This document shows positions 33,203-43,007 of a stretch of 50,059 bases of DNA, piece after piece (position 1 is the stretch's first letter; every line of letters starts with the position of its first letter). Under the pieces are notes generated by a model, which was given only the letters and a program-made list of their open reading frames with translations, was not told where the DNA came from and made no database searches. The stretch is from Allopontixanthobacter sediminis. GTDB lineage: Bacteria > Pseudomonadota > Alphaproteobacteria > Sphingomonadales > Sphingomonadaceae. The DNA lies in assembly GCF_009828115.1 (NCBI RefSeq), contig NZ_WTYL01000006.1, positions 1 to 50,059 on the forward strand, read 5' to 3'. A program made the translations under genes and the position numbers.

Positions 33203-34396
33203 ATGACCGCAAGTACTGCTGAAACAGGCCGAATAGCAGGCACGAGGCAAGGGATTGTGCTTCTCCTTGTTTCGGTCATGCCAATGATGGCGATCATTTC
33301 GCTTGTTCCGGTTCTGCCGCTGTTGATGCGCGAGTTTGGCGATGTTGGCGGGGCCGAGTTCCTGGTGCCGATGGCGCTCACGATTCCGGCCTTGTGCGTG
33401 GCATTGCTTTCCCCGGCCGCCGGGTGGCTATCGGACCGCATCGGTCGCAAAGTCTTATTGGTCACCGCGCTCATTTTCTATGCAGCTTTTGGTATCATCC
33501 CTTGGTTCCTCGAAGATCTGTTTCAGATCATCGGCGCGCGTGTTGCCTTGGGGGCAACCGAAGCAATCATTATGACCGTGGCGACAACACTTATCGGGGA
33601 CTATTTCGAAGGTGAACGCCGTGAGAAATGGATCGCCCTTCAGGTCGCAATAGTCAGTCTCGCGGCCATCGTCCTCATTGCCATTGGCGGAGGGCTTGGA
33701 GAGGCGTTCGGATCGCGCGGTCCATTCCTGCTTTACCTGCTTGCTATCCCCGTCGCTTTTGTCGCAGTGGCGGTCTTGTTCGAGCCGCAAGTCAGCAAAG
33801 CGCAAACTGATAGCAGCACCGCTTTTCCTTATCGCGCGGTCCTTCCTCTGGTTGCCATTACCCTTGGCGTCGGAATCGTGTTTTACACCGTGATCGTGCA
33901 ACTCGGCCCTATCCTCGGGCTGTCGGGGGCCGTTTCGCCCGGGATGATCGGGGCGATCGGAGCCGCAGCGAATATTTGCGTTGGCCTGGGAACGCTCATC
34001 TTTAGTCGCCTCAAATCGAACGCGGGGTGGCCACTGCTCTCACTTGGTTTGTTCATCGCAACCATCGGTTATGCAGGCATGGCACTTTCGACAGGCCTTG
34101 CTCCCATCGCCATGTTCGCATGCCTGGCCTGTGTCGGTAACGGCGTCATGCTTCCCAATATGCTTGCATGGGTCATGCGCCGCCTGCCTTCAGAAATGCG
34201 TGGGCGCGGTACAGGAATGTGGACCGGCGCATTTTTCCTCGGACAGTTTCTGGCACCGCTGGTTACCGCCGCCGTCATTGGAGCGACCTCGGGCCTTGCG
34301 AATGCGCTGCTCGCCTATGCGGCAGTCATCGGGGTTGGTGCGATCGCCACGATGACATTCTTTTCACGAAAATCGCATACGCGGCACACTGCATGA
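33203..34396 (+). CDS. MFS transporter
   Basis: The product has 397 residues and about 12 hydrophobic helices, with the loop 2-3 motif GWLSDRIGRKVLL, and EGERREKWIALQ in a cytoplasmic loop. Its place in the operon suggests inner-membrane uptake of the aromatic substrate or export of a product. It lacks an obvious aromatic-acid symporter (AAHS) signature, so the cargo is not assigned. Its TGA overlaps the P450 ATG (ATGA). Confidence 0.9.
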   Translation: MTASTAETGRIAGTRQGIVLLLVSVMPMMAIISLVPVLPLLMREFGDVGGAEFLVPMALTIPALCVALLSPAAGWLSDRIGRKVLLVTALIFYAAFGIIPWFLEDLFQIIGARVALGATEAIIMTVATTLIGDYFEGERREKWIALQVAIVSLAAIVLIAIGGGLGEAFGSRGPFLLYLLAIPVAFVAVAVLFEPQVSKAQTDSSTAFPYRAVLPLVAITLGVGIVFYTVIVQLGPILGLSGAVSPGMIGAIGAAANICVGLGTLIFSRLKSNAGWPLLSLGLFIATIGYAGMALSTGLAPIAMFACLACVGNGVMLPNMLAWVMRRLPSEMRGRGTGMWTGAFFLGQFLAPLVTAAVIGATSGLANALLAYAAVIGVGAIATMTFFSRKSHTRHTA

Positions 34397-35586
34397 CATC
34401 GAACCAATTTCCGGTCCTCGATATCGACCCCTTCGACGAGGCATTCCTGTGCGATCCCTATACGCATCATGCCGCGCTGCGCGACGCGGCGCCGGTGGTC
34501 TGGCTGGACGCGATTGGCGCCTACGGGATGGCGCGCTTTGAAGAGGTTCAAAGCGCGCTTCGTGATCATGGGACGTATTGCTCAGGTCGCGGTGTTGGAC
34601 TGGCAGATTTTTCCAAGGAAGAACCATTCCGTCCGCCATCTCTGTTGCTGGAAGCGGATCCTCCGCTGCACGACCGCACGCGCGGCTTGATGAACAAAAT
34701 TGTTTCTTTGAAAGCCCTCAAGCAGTTGCGCCCGCAATGGCAGGTGAAGGCGGAGCGCTTGATCGAAAGCCTTGTCGAAAAAGGCAGCTTCGACGCTGTG
34801 CCTGAGCTTTCAGAGGCGTTTCCGATGATAATCTTCCCAGACACGATCGGACTGGCCGACGAAGGGCGCGAGCATCTCATCGACTATGCGACCATCGTGT
34901 TCAACGCCTTTGGCCCGCGCAACCGGGTGTTTGAAGAGGGCAATGCTGGCAAAGAAGCTGCCATCGAATGGGTGGCCTGGGCCTGCGAGCGGGAAAACCT
35001 TAAGCCAGGTGGTTGGGGAATGGCGCTTTATGAAGCGGCCGATCGCGGTGAATGCACGTCGGACGAAGCGGCGCGTATGGTTCGCTCCTTTCTCTCAGCC
35101 GGTGTCGACACGACGGTGAACGGTATCGGCCACATGGTCCTGGCCCTTGCGAAGCATCCGGCGCAGTTCGCCAAGCTACGCGAGAATCCGAAACTTGCCC
35201 CGCGCGCCTTTGAGGAAAGCCTGCGCTGGGATTCAACGGTGCAAACCTTCTTCAGGACGACGACCGGAGATGTGGAGGTCGAAGGTGGCACGATCCCGGA
35301 AGGATCCAAGGTTCTGTTATTCCTCGCGTCGGCTAATCGCGATCCGCGGAAATGGGACGATGCAGACGATTTCCAAGTTGATCGGAATGTCAGCGGGCAT
35401 GTGGGTTTCGGCTTTGGAATACATCAATGTCTCGGCCAAATGGTCGCACGCCTTGAAGGCGAGTTGATTGGAACAGCGTTAGCCAATCAGGTCGCATCAA
35501 TTCGGCTGACTGGGGAACCGGTGCGGAGGCTGAATAACACATTGCATGCTTTGGGATCACTGCCAATTGAGCTTGAGGCCGCGTGA
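34393..35586 (+). CDS. CYP199-like cytochrome P450 (4-methoxybenzoate O-demethylase type)
   Basis: The product has 397 residues. The I-helix is SFLSAGVDTTVNG (Ala236-Thr241), the ExxR segment is FEESLRW, and the haem loop is HVGFGFGIHQCLG (Cys346). Segments such as YCSGRGVGLADF, VFNAFGP, VQTFFRTTTGDVE and LASANRDPRKWDD closely resemble CYP199A proteins as I remember them; those demethylate 4-methoxybenzoate to 4-hydroxybenzoate with release of formaldehyde. PobA, which uses 4-hydroxybenzoate, lies in the same operon. No ferredoxin or ferredoxin reductase gene is in the window, so partners must be encoded elsewhere. GST begins inside its stop (GTGA). Confidence 0.88.
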   Translation: MTSNQFPVLDIDPFDEAFLCDPYTHHAALRDAAPVVWLDAIGAYGMARFEEVQSALRDHGTYCSGRGVGLADFSKEEPFRPPSLLLEADPPLHDRTRGLMNKIVSLKALKQLRPQWQVKAERLIESLVEKGSFDAVPELSEAFPMIIFPDTIGLADEGREHLIDYATIVFNAFGPRNRVFEEGNAGKEAAIEWVAWACERENLKPGGWGMALYEAADRGECTSDEAARMVRSFLSAGVDTTVNGIGHMVLALAKHPAQFAKLRENPKLAPRAFEESLRWDSTVQTFFRTTTGDVEVEGGTIPEGSKVLLFLASANRDPRKWDDADDFQVDRNVSGHVGFGFGIHQCLGQMVARLEGELIGTALANQVASIRLTGEPVRRLNNTLHALGSLPIELEAA

Positions 35587-36281
35587 CCCAGTCACCGCCA
35601 ATACTCTATTTTGCCCCATCCACCTGCGCGCGAGTGACGTTGACAGCGCTTGAGGAGATTGGGGAGCCATTCGAAACGCGACTTATCGCCTTCATGGCGG
35701 GTGAACATCGCCGGCCCGCTTATCTCGCAGTTAACCCTTCGGGCAAGGTCCCAGCTCTCGACACTGGCAGCGGGGTGGTCACGCAGAACGGGTCAATCCT
35801 GTTATACCTTGCGCGGACAAGGCCGGATGCCGGGTTGCTTCCGCTGACTGGCGAGCCATTGCAGGAATCGGCAATTGTTTCTGCTCTTTTTCGTTTTTCG
35901 AGTGATCTGCATCCGCTCGTCACGCGCTTCGTACTCCCGGGCATGATGCTGTGTTCAAACGATGCTGCGCCCCAGGTGCGCGAAAAGGCCGAGGAACTGC
36001 TTTTGCAGCAGTTGCATCCGATTGACGCGCAACTGGACGCTCAGCCGTGGGTACTCGGGGGAAATTGGTCGATCCTCGACAGCTATCTGGCTTGGATTTG
36101 GTTTCGCATCACCGGCGCAGGTTTCGATCACGGCATTTTTCCGGCAATCGCAACCCATTACGAACGCGCAGGCGAGCGGCCTTCGGCGAGAGCCGCGCTG
36201 GCGCATGAGAAACGCGCGATGGCAGAACTCGTACGGCGCGGTCTGTCATTTACTCCACCGCGCCTGAAAACTGAGAACTAA
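35583..36281 (+). CDS. Glutathione S-transferase family protein
   Basis: The product has 232 residues, starting with GTG that overlaps the P450 stop. The thioredoxin-like N-domain (1-80) has PSTCARVTLTALEEIGEPFE, VNPSGKVPAL (cis-Pro) and a NGSILLYLAR glutathione-binding segment. The helical C-domain follows. Catalytic Ser/Cys13-15 region is plausible. Related enzymes act as ether-cleaving enzymes (LigE/F type), dehalogenases or isomerases in aromatic catabolism. Which applies here is not clear. Confidence 0.85.
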   Translation: MTQSPPILYFAPSTCARVTLTALEEIGEPFETRLIAFMAGEHRRPAYLAVNPSGKVPALDTGSGVVTQNGSILLYLARTRPDAGLLPLTGEPLQESAIVSALFRFSSDLHPLVTRFVLPGMMLCSNDAAPQVREKAEELLLQQLHPIDAQLDAQPWVLGGNWSILDSYLAWIWFRITGAGFDHGIFPAIATHYERAGERPSARAALAHEKRAMAELVRRGLSFTPPRLKTEN

Positions 36282-36292
36282 AAGAGGAAGCC

Positions 36293-36862
36293 ATGTCAAA
36301 AAATCCAATCCGCAGGGTGGTTACTGGTCACGATTCGTCAGGGAAAGCAATCATACAGGACGACGGGATTGTCCCGCGTATCCAGCGCATCGGAGGTGAT
36401 ACAGGGCCGCTGTTCTACGAGGTCTGGAACACCCGAGCGACGCCTGCCCCTATCGATCCGGCTTCGGGGGAGCCGCCGGAAGAGGGCATAATTTTGGCCC
36501 CGCCGAAGAACGGCACACGCATCCGCGTTCTCGACATCCCGCCCGATGATCCGTCTTTGGCCGAAATGACCCCGGAGGAAGCCCGGGCGCACTTTGCCGA
36601 GATCGGAGCAGCAGACGCTTCATCCTTCGAGGGCAAGGAATCCCGCCATGCTCATATGCATCGCACTGAAACCATTGACTACGGCATCGTCCTAGAAGGC
36701 GAGATCGTTCTGATCATGGATGAAGGGGAGACGACTGTGCGAGCAGGTGACATCGTCGTCCAGCGAGGCACCAACCACGGCTGGGCCAACCGGACGGATA
36801 AGAATTGCCGCATCGCGTTCATTCTGATCGACGGTGAATTCAGCCAAGAATTGAAGGGTTGA
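36293..36862 (+). CDS. Cupin-domain protein
   Basis: The product has 189 residues. Cupin motif 1 contains RHAHMHRTETIDYGIVLEGE (His119, His121 or His123, and Glu126), and motif 2 RAGDIVVQRGTNHGW adds His162, giving a metal site. It has one cupin domain at the C-terminal half, unlike bicupin gentisate dioxygenases. Candidate roles are a ring-cleaving or C-C-cleaving enzyme or an isomerase. It lies 11 bases after the GST gene and ends 1 base before the FAH gene. Confidence 0.85.
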   Translation: MSKNPIRRVVTGHDSSGKAIIQDDGIVPRIQRIGGDTGPLFYEVWNTRATPAPIDPASGEPPEEGIILAPPKNGTRIRVLDIPPDDPSLAEMTPEEARAHFAEIGAADASSFEGKESRHAHMHRTETIDYGIVLEGEIVLIMDEGETTVRAGDIVVQRGTNHGWANRTDKNCRIAFILIDGEFSQELKG

Positions 36863-36863
36863 T

Positions 36864-37832
36864 ATGCGGCTGGCAACTTTGAAATCGAGCTCAGCTGACG
36901 GGCAGTTGGTGGCGGTATCTCGTGACGGCTCACGCTATTTGGCAATTGGCCACGACACCCCCAATATGCTGGCGGCAATCGAGCGGTGGGACTCGATCGG
37001 GTCGGTTCTTGCTCAGTTGGGGGATCGCCTCGATCAGGGCGAGGGAGAGCCGTTTGACGCATCGAATTGCGCCGCGCCGCTGCCGCGTAGCTGGCAATGG
37101 CTCGACGGGTCCGCTTTTTCTACACATGGCGAATTGATGCAGATCGCTTTCGGTCTCGACCCGATCGAGTCGGAGAAGCCACTGATGTATCAAGGGATGT
37201 CGGATCGCTTCCACGGTCCGACCGACAATGTGCCCTTGCCCAGCATGGAGCACGGAATAGATTTTGAGGGCGAGTTCGGCGTGATTGTCGATCATGTTCC
37301 CATGGGCACCAGCGCCGCAGACGCCATGAAGCACATCAAGTTGATCGTACAGATCAACGACTGGTCACTGCGTGCCATCGCTCCGGTCGAAATGAAGACG
37401 GGCTTTGGTTGGGTGCAGGCAAAACCCGCCTGTTCGATGGCGCCCTTTGCAGTGACGCCTGATGAGCTCGGCGAAGGATGGAAAAATGGACGTGTCTGTC
37501 TCGATCTGGAGATCGACTGGAATGGCGACCGCTTCGGCGCAGCCAATGGCCGGCAGATGGACGTCGGTTTTCATGATCTCGTGGCCCATGCAGCCTATAC
37601 ACGCGACCTCGTCGCCGGGACGGTGATCGGCTCTGGGACCGTCTCCAACGCCAATTATGCCGAAGTCGGCTCCAGCTGTATCTCGGAGATTCGCGCGATC
37701 GAAATGATCCGCGACAAGGGACCCGCCAGCACTCCGTTTATGGTATTCGGAGATACCATCCGCATGGAAGGGCGCGGGCTGAACGGCGGATCACCGTTCG
37801 GCGTCATCGAACAGCGGGTCGTCGAGGCTTGA
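36864..37832 (+). CDS. Fumarylacetoacetate hydrolase family enzyme
   Basis: The product has 322 residues. An N-terminal domain (1-95) precedes the FAH core. Metal ligands are in IDFEGEFGVIVDHVP (Glu/Glu pair) and the following QINDWSLR region; SSCISEIR lies near the end. Relatives hydrolyse C-C bonds of ring-cleavage acids, or decarboxylate or hydrate them. A cupin, a GST and an FAH enzyme in sequence recall gentisate/homogentisate-type routes, but the cupin is single-domain, so this is only analogy. Its TGA overlaps the pobA TTG. Confidence 0.9.
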   Translation: MRLATLKSSSADGQLVAVSRDGSRYLAIGHDTPNMLAAIERWDSIGSVLAQLGDRLDQGEGEPFDASNCAAPLPRSWQWLDGSAFSTHGELMQIAFGLDPIESEKPLMYQGMSDRFHGPTDNVPLPSMEHGIDFEGEFGVIVDHVPMGTSAADAMKHIKLIVQINDWSLRAIAPVEMKTGFGWVQAKPACSMAPFAVTPDELGEGWKNGRVCLDLEIDWNGDRFGAANGRQMDVGFHDLVAHAAYTRDLVAGTVIGSGTVSNANYAEVGSSCISEIRAIEMIRDKGPASTPFMVFGDTIRMEGRGLNGGSPFGVIEQRVVEA

Positions 37833-38998
37833 GGGTTCCGGTCTGCATTATCGGTGCAGGCCCCGCCGGATTGTTTCTCGGGCACCTGCTGAGTGCTGAG
37901 GGCATCGAATCTGTTGTGCTTGAGCGGCAGTCGCCCGAGTACGTGCGTGGACGCATCCGCGCCGGCGTCCTAGAAAATATCACCGTCGGTTTGCTGGAGC
38001 GCCTCGGGCTAGATGCGCGGATGAAGGGCGAAGGCCTGCCGCATGATGGCTTCAACCTTGCCGATGGCGAGCGGCTGATCCGGATCGACATAAAGGAACT
38101 GACCGGTCAAGAAGTCATGGTCTATGGCCAGACCGAGGTCACACGGGATCTGATGGAGGCGTGTGAAGAGCGCGCCCTACAAGTTTTGTACGAGGTCGGC
38201 GATGTCACGCTCCACGATATCGAAAGCGATAGGCCATCGGTGACCTACAAAAAAGGTGGGATCGAGCACCGGATCGATTGTCGTATTATCGTTGGATGCG
38301 ACGGATTCCACGGGCCAAGCCGGAAAGCGATCCCCTCTGATGCCGGCAAGGAATATGAACGCATATACCCATTCGGCTGGCTCGGAATCCTAGCCGATGT
38401 TCCGCCGTGTAATCATGAACTTATTTACGCCAATCACGAGCGCGGCTTCGCGCTTGCCTCGATGCGTTCGAATACGCGCAGCCGTTACTATGTCGACGTA
38501 CCGGTTAACGATAAGGTCGAGGATTGGATCGATGAGCGTGTTTGGGATGAGCTGTCTCTTCGCCTAGGTCCGGAGGCAGCGGCAAATATCACGCGAGGAC
38601 CATCGCTTGAAAAAAGCATTGTCCCGCTGCGGTCCTACGTGTTCGCGCCAATGCGCCATGGCTCGCTTATGCTTTGTGGGGACGCAGCGCATATCGTCCC
38701 GCCGACAGGAGCGAAAGGGCTAAACTTGGCAGCCAGTGACGTACATTACGCGGCAGATGCATTGATCCGCTACTTCAACCAAAGTGAGCCCGACGCAATT
38801 GCCGGATATTCGGACAGAGCGCTTGCACGAGTGTGGAAGGCTGAACGATTCAGCTGGTCACTTACCCGCCTGATGCACCGTTTCCTCGATGACGGCCCTT
38901 TCGAGCGGGCGATGCAGATGGCCGAACTCGATTACATTGCGACCAGCCGTGCCGCACAAACCGCCATCGCTGAGAATTACGTCGGGCTTCCCGTCTAG
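37829..38998 (+). CDS. pobA: 4-hydroxybenzoate 3-monooxygenase
   Basis: PobA hydroxylates 4-hydroxybenzoate to protocatechuate using NAD(P)H and O2. The product has 389 residues, the family length, starting at TTG 37829-37831, which overlaps the FAH stop. It has VCIIGAGPAGLFLGHLL (FAD), a DG motif (IIVGCDGFHGPSR) and LCGDAAHIVPPTGAKGLNLAA (GD motif), plus PobA-like VLERQSPEYVRGRIRAG. It ends the plus-strand operon and links it to the lig genes on the other side. It converges on the PepSY gene at 39009 with no clear terminator between. Confidence 0.93.
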   Translation: MRVPVCIIGAGPAGLFLGHLLSAEGIESVVLERQSPEYVRGRIRAGVLENITVGLLERLGLDARMKGEGLPHDGFNLADGERLIRIDIKELTGQEVMVYGQTEVTRDLMEACEERALQVLYEVGDVTLHDIESDRPSVTYKKGGIEHRIDCRIIVGCDGFHGPSRKAIPSDAGKEYERIYPFGWLGILADVPPCNHELIYANHERGFALASMRSNTRSRYYVDVPVNDKVEDWIDERVWDELSLRLGPEAAANITRGPSLEKSIVPLRSYVFAPMRHGSLMLCGDAAHIVPPTGAKGLNLAASDVHYAADALIRYFNQSEPDAIAGYSDRALARVWKAERFSWSLTRLMHRFLDDGPFERAMQMAELDYIATSRAAQTAIAENYVGLPV

Positions 38999-39008
38999 AA
39001 TCACAAAA

Positions 39009-39560
39009 TCAGTGCCAGAACAGCTTGCGACGGCCACGGTTCTTACGGTTGGCCCACATCTGATAGTACAGCACCAGTCCAGATACCGCGAGAAACATCA
39101 GTGCGAGGCTGGTGACCAGCATGATCAAGATTCCGAGCGGACCGGCCAGCGTGCCGGTATGGAGGCGGATAAACCAGACGTGCATTGGGACCGCCGGGTT
39201 CATATTAGCGTCCGTTTCTCCAGATGCGCGATCTACAGTCACGTATGGGCCACCACGTGGTTGCACTGCAAGACGCGTAAATTCTCGCCCCGGCGTGATG
39301 TCGAGTTCAATGCGAGTAGCACGAAAATCTGGTTGTTGCTCCTTGCTCTTGGAAAGAGCTTCGCCAACCATAGTTCGTATTTCAGCATCGGTCAGGCGTT
39401 CGACAGGCGGAGCGGTTTGAGAGGCAACCGGCGAACTCTCCTCTCCCCCCTCAAAGATTCCAATGGTTTCCTCGACCTGCAGGGCAACGCCAGACAAGAG
39501 GACCAATACGACAAAAAGGCACAGCGGCAGGCTGAACCAACGGTGGAGTTTGCGGAACAT
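39009..39560 (-). CDS. PepSY-associated membrane protein
   Basis: The product has 183 residues: a first helix (KLHRWFSLPLCLFVVLVLLSG), a periplasmic PepSY-like part (about 55-125), a second helix (about 140-165) and a positive C-terminus (YYQMWANRKNRGRR). MHVWFIRLHTGTLAG carries His residues like those of the PepSY_TM iron-reductase group. Such proteins often accompany TonB systems and iron uptake. It is the last gene of the lig operon, 23 bases after the aldo/keto reductase gene. A role in iron supply for the dioxygenases would be speculation. Confidence 0.82.
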   Translation of the reverse strand: MFRKLHRWFSLPLCLFVVLVLLSGVALQVEETIGIFEGGEESSPVASQTAPPVERLTDAEIRTMVGEALSKSKEQQPDFRATRIELDITPGREFTRLAVQPRGGPYVTVDRASGETDANMNPAVPMHVWFIRLHTGTLAGPLGILIMLVTSLALMFLAVSGLVLYYQMWANRKNRGRRKLFWH

Positions 39561-39583
39561 GATAATTTCTCTACTTGGACGGA

Positions 39584-40567
39584 TCAGTAGTCTTCGGTGT
39601 CGATCGTGCCTCGCATTACCTCGGGATAGCGATGACCGGCCACGGTCAGCTGATTGATAAGCTGTCCTGCGGTGTCGAGCACTTCGTTGGCAATTGCGAG
39701 ATCGGCTGCAGCGATGTTCTCGTGTAGGTGCGCGATGCTGGTTGTTCCCGGGATTGTATGAACGTGATCGCTCTGTGCGAGTAGCCAGGCCAGAGCGAGC
39801 TGTGCCGGTGCGACGCCATTTTCCTTTGCCAGTTCGTCGAACTGATCGATCATTTCCAGATTGCGCGGCCAGTTTTCCTCACTGAAACGTGGATGAGAGC
39901 GTCGTAAATCCTTCTCGCTCAAAGCAGCAATGTCCTTCAAAACGCCGCCGAGCGCCCCGCGTGCGACAGGGGAGAAAGCGACGAGCGCGATGCCAAGCTC
40001 CCGCGTTGTGTCCAATACGCCCAGCTCGACATTGCGGGTCCAAAGCGAAAACTCGGTTTGCACGGCCGCCATCGGTTGAACGGCATGGGCTTCGCGGATA
40101 TGCTCTGACGACCATTCGGACACGCCATAAGCCCCGATTTTGCCCGTTTCGATGGCAAGCACCATCGCGCCGACACTGTCCGCGATCGGCACCTTTGGGT
40201 CGAAGCGATGCATGTAGAACAAATCGATATGATCGGTTCCGAGACGTTCCAGACTCGCATCAAGCGAAGCCGTGATTGCGCTTGGCGAGCTGTCGATGCC
40301 GCGTTTCGGCCCATCGACGATGATGCCTGTCTTGCTCGCCAGCAGGAACTCGTCGCGGCGGTGCATCACCGCTTCGCCCAGCAACTCCTCATTCGCTCCA
40401 TTGCCATAGATGTTCGCGGTGTCGAGATGGTTATAGCCAAGATCAAGCGCTTCGTTGAGCAGGCGTACCTTTTCGTCATGCGGCGGGGGATCGCCGTAAG
40501 CCCAGGACAGGTTCATGCAGCCCAGGCCGATCGGCCGGACCAATTTCCCGCAAAGCTCTCGCTGCAT
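39584..40567 (-). CDS. Aldo/keto reductase
   Basis: The product has 327 residues, a TIM-barrel NADPH-dependent oxidoreductase. Signatures are GLGCMNLSWAYG, the catalytic Asp/Tyr in NHLDTANIYGNGANEELLG, Lys in ASKTGI, and IDLFYMHRFD with His. The C-terminal NADP region (IPGTTSIAHLHENI) is intact. It may reduce an aldehyde or ketone of the pathway, or a toxic aldehyde. Its ATG overlaps the ligC stop (TGATG), so they are coupled. Confidence 0.9.
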   Translation of the reverse strand: MQRELCGKLVRPIGLGCMNLSWAYGDPPPHDEKVRLLNEALDLGYNHLDTANIYGNGANEELLGEAVMHRRDEFLLASKTGIIVDGPKRGIDSSPSAITASLDASLERLGTDHIDLFYMHRFDPKVPIADSVGAMVLAIETGKIGAYGVSEWSSEHIREAHAVQPMAAVQTEFSLWTRNVELGVLDTTRELGIALVAFSPVARGALGGVLKDIAALSEKDLRRSHPRFSEENWPRNLEMIDQFDELAKENGVAPAQLALAWLLAQSDHVHTIPGTTSIAHLHENIAAADLAIANEVLDTAGQLINQLTVAGHRYPEVMRGTIDTEDY

Positions 40568-41529
40568 CAGCTCCAGCCGTCCTGCGTTTTAAGGCTCTCG
40601 GCTAATTGTCCGATGACGCGGTAGCAATCGAGCACGGATGCGATCGAGGAGTTCGGCTCGCGGCCTTCCTTGATTGCGGAGACGAACTCGCGGTCCTGCA
40701 ACTCGATGCCATTCATGCAAACGTCCACCTTGGACACATCGATTGGTTCTTCACGTCCGTTCATCAGATCGTCGTAGCGCGCGATATAGGTGCCGGTGTC
40801 ACCAATGTAGCGGAAGAACGTGCCAAACGGGCCATCGTTGTTGAATGACAGCGCGAGCGTGAGGATTTGGCCCTGATCGGTCTTCATCTGGATCGACTGG
40901 TCCATGGCGATGCCAAGCTCGGGATGCCTTGGGCCTTGCAGAATGTTTGCCTGCACCACGTTGGCGCCCGTCATATACTGGAAGATGTCGATCGTGTGAG
41001 CCGAATGGTGCCACAGGAGGTGGTCGGTCCAGCTGCGCGGCTCGCCGTTCGCATTGGTGTTCGTGCGCCGGAAGAAAAAGGTCTCGACATCCATCGCCTG
41101 AATAGTGAGTTCGCCTGCATCGATCCGGTTCTTCACCCACTGGTGGCTTGGATTGAAGCGGCGGGTATGCCCGACCATGCAAGTGAGGCCTGTCTCTTGC
41201 TGCTTGGCGTAAACTGCTTGCGCACCGGCCCAACTGTCCGCCACCGGAATTTCGACCTCGACGTGCTTTCCGGCCTCCATCGCCTGGATCGCCTGTGCAG
41301 CATGCATGGGCGTTGGCGTCGACAGGATAACAGCATCGATATCGTCACGTAGAAGGGTCGCTTCATAGCTGTCCGAGACATCGGAAACACCGTGAGATTC
41401 GGCAAGCTTTCGCGACTCTTCTTCCGAAGCGCTCACCACCGTGACCACTTCGGCATCAGAAATGTTCTTGAGGCCGACGAGATGCTTTTCACCAAAAGCG
41501 CCAGCGCCCACAAGGGCGATACGGATCAT
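40567..41529 (-). CDS. ligC: 4-carboxy-2-hydroxymuconate-6-semialdehyde dehydrogenase
   Basis: LigC oxidises the ring-cleavage product (as its hemiacetal) to 2-pyrone-4,6-dicarboxylate with NADP+. The product has 320 residues of the Gfo/Idh/MocA fold: IRIALVGAGAFGEKHLVGL (NADP), AGKHVEVEIPVADSW and MVGHTRRFNPSHQW. SWTDHLLWHHSAHTID and SFNNDGPFGTFFRYIGDTGT closely match SYK-6 LigC as I recall it. It lies 16 bases after ligB in the order ligA-ligB-ligC. Confidence 0.95.
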   Translation of the reverse strand: MIRIALVGAGAFGEKHLVGLKNISDAEVVTVVSASEEESRKLAESHGVSDVSDSYEATLLRDDIDAVILSTPTPMHAAQAIQAMEAGKHVEVEIPVADSWAGAQAVYAKQQETGLTCMVGHTRRFNPSHQWVKNRIDAGELTIQAMDVETFFFRRTNTNANGEPRSWTDHLLWHHSAHTIDIFQYMTGANVVQANILQGPRHPELGIAMDQSIQMKTDQGQILTLALSFNNDGPFGTFFRYIGDTGTYIARYDDLMNGREEPIDVSKVDVCMNGIELQDREFVSAIKEGREPNSSIASVLDCYRVIGQLAESLKTQDGWS

Positions 41530-41545
41530 GGAATTCTCCTGAAAA

Positions 41546-42848
<1,303 letters not shown>

Positions 42849-42852
<4 letters not shown>

Positions 42853-43007
42853 TCCGTCGAACCCCACTTTACCAGATCGCGGAGTTGGGTAACCAGATCT
42901 TTTCCCTTGGTTTTGGGGCAAGAATCTACTGTTTCCACGTAGATCAAGGCATAGCCGACCTGGAACGCCTTCGTTTGCTTTGCAAATTTCAAGCCTGCTT
43001 CCGTCAT
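42849..43007 (-). CDS. Unrecognised 52-aa protein coupled to ligA
   Basis: An uninterrupted ATG-to-TGA frame of 52 codons exactly fills the gap between the Rieske gene and ligA. Its ATG overlaps the Rieske stop by 4 bases (ATGA) and its TGA overlaps the ligA ATG by 4 bases. The product begins MTEAGLKFAKQTKAFQVGYA, has LIYVETVDSCPKTKGKDLV and ends KWGSTE; it has one Cys and is soluble and slightly basic. I recognise no family. Double overlap is strong evidence for translation. A subunit or assembly role for LigAB or the Rieske enzyme is possible (inference). Confidence 0.7.

Noticed and set aside
34168-34392. 75-residue N-terminal extension of the P450
   Set aside because: It is an out-of-frame read of the MFS gene; ATG 34393 with ATGA overlap is the family start.
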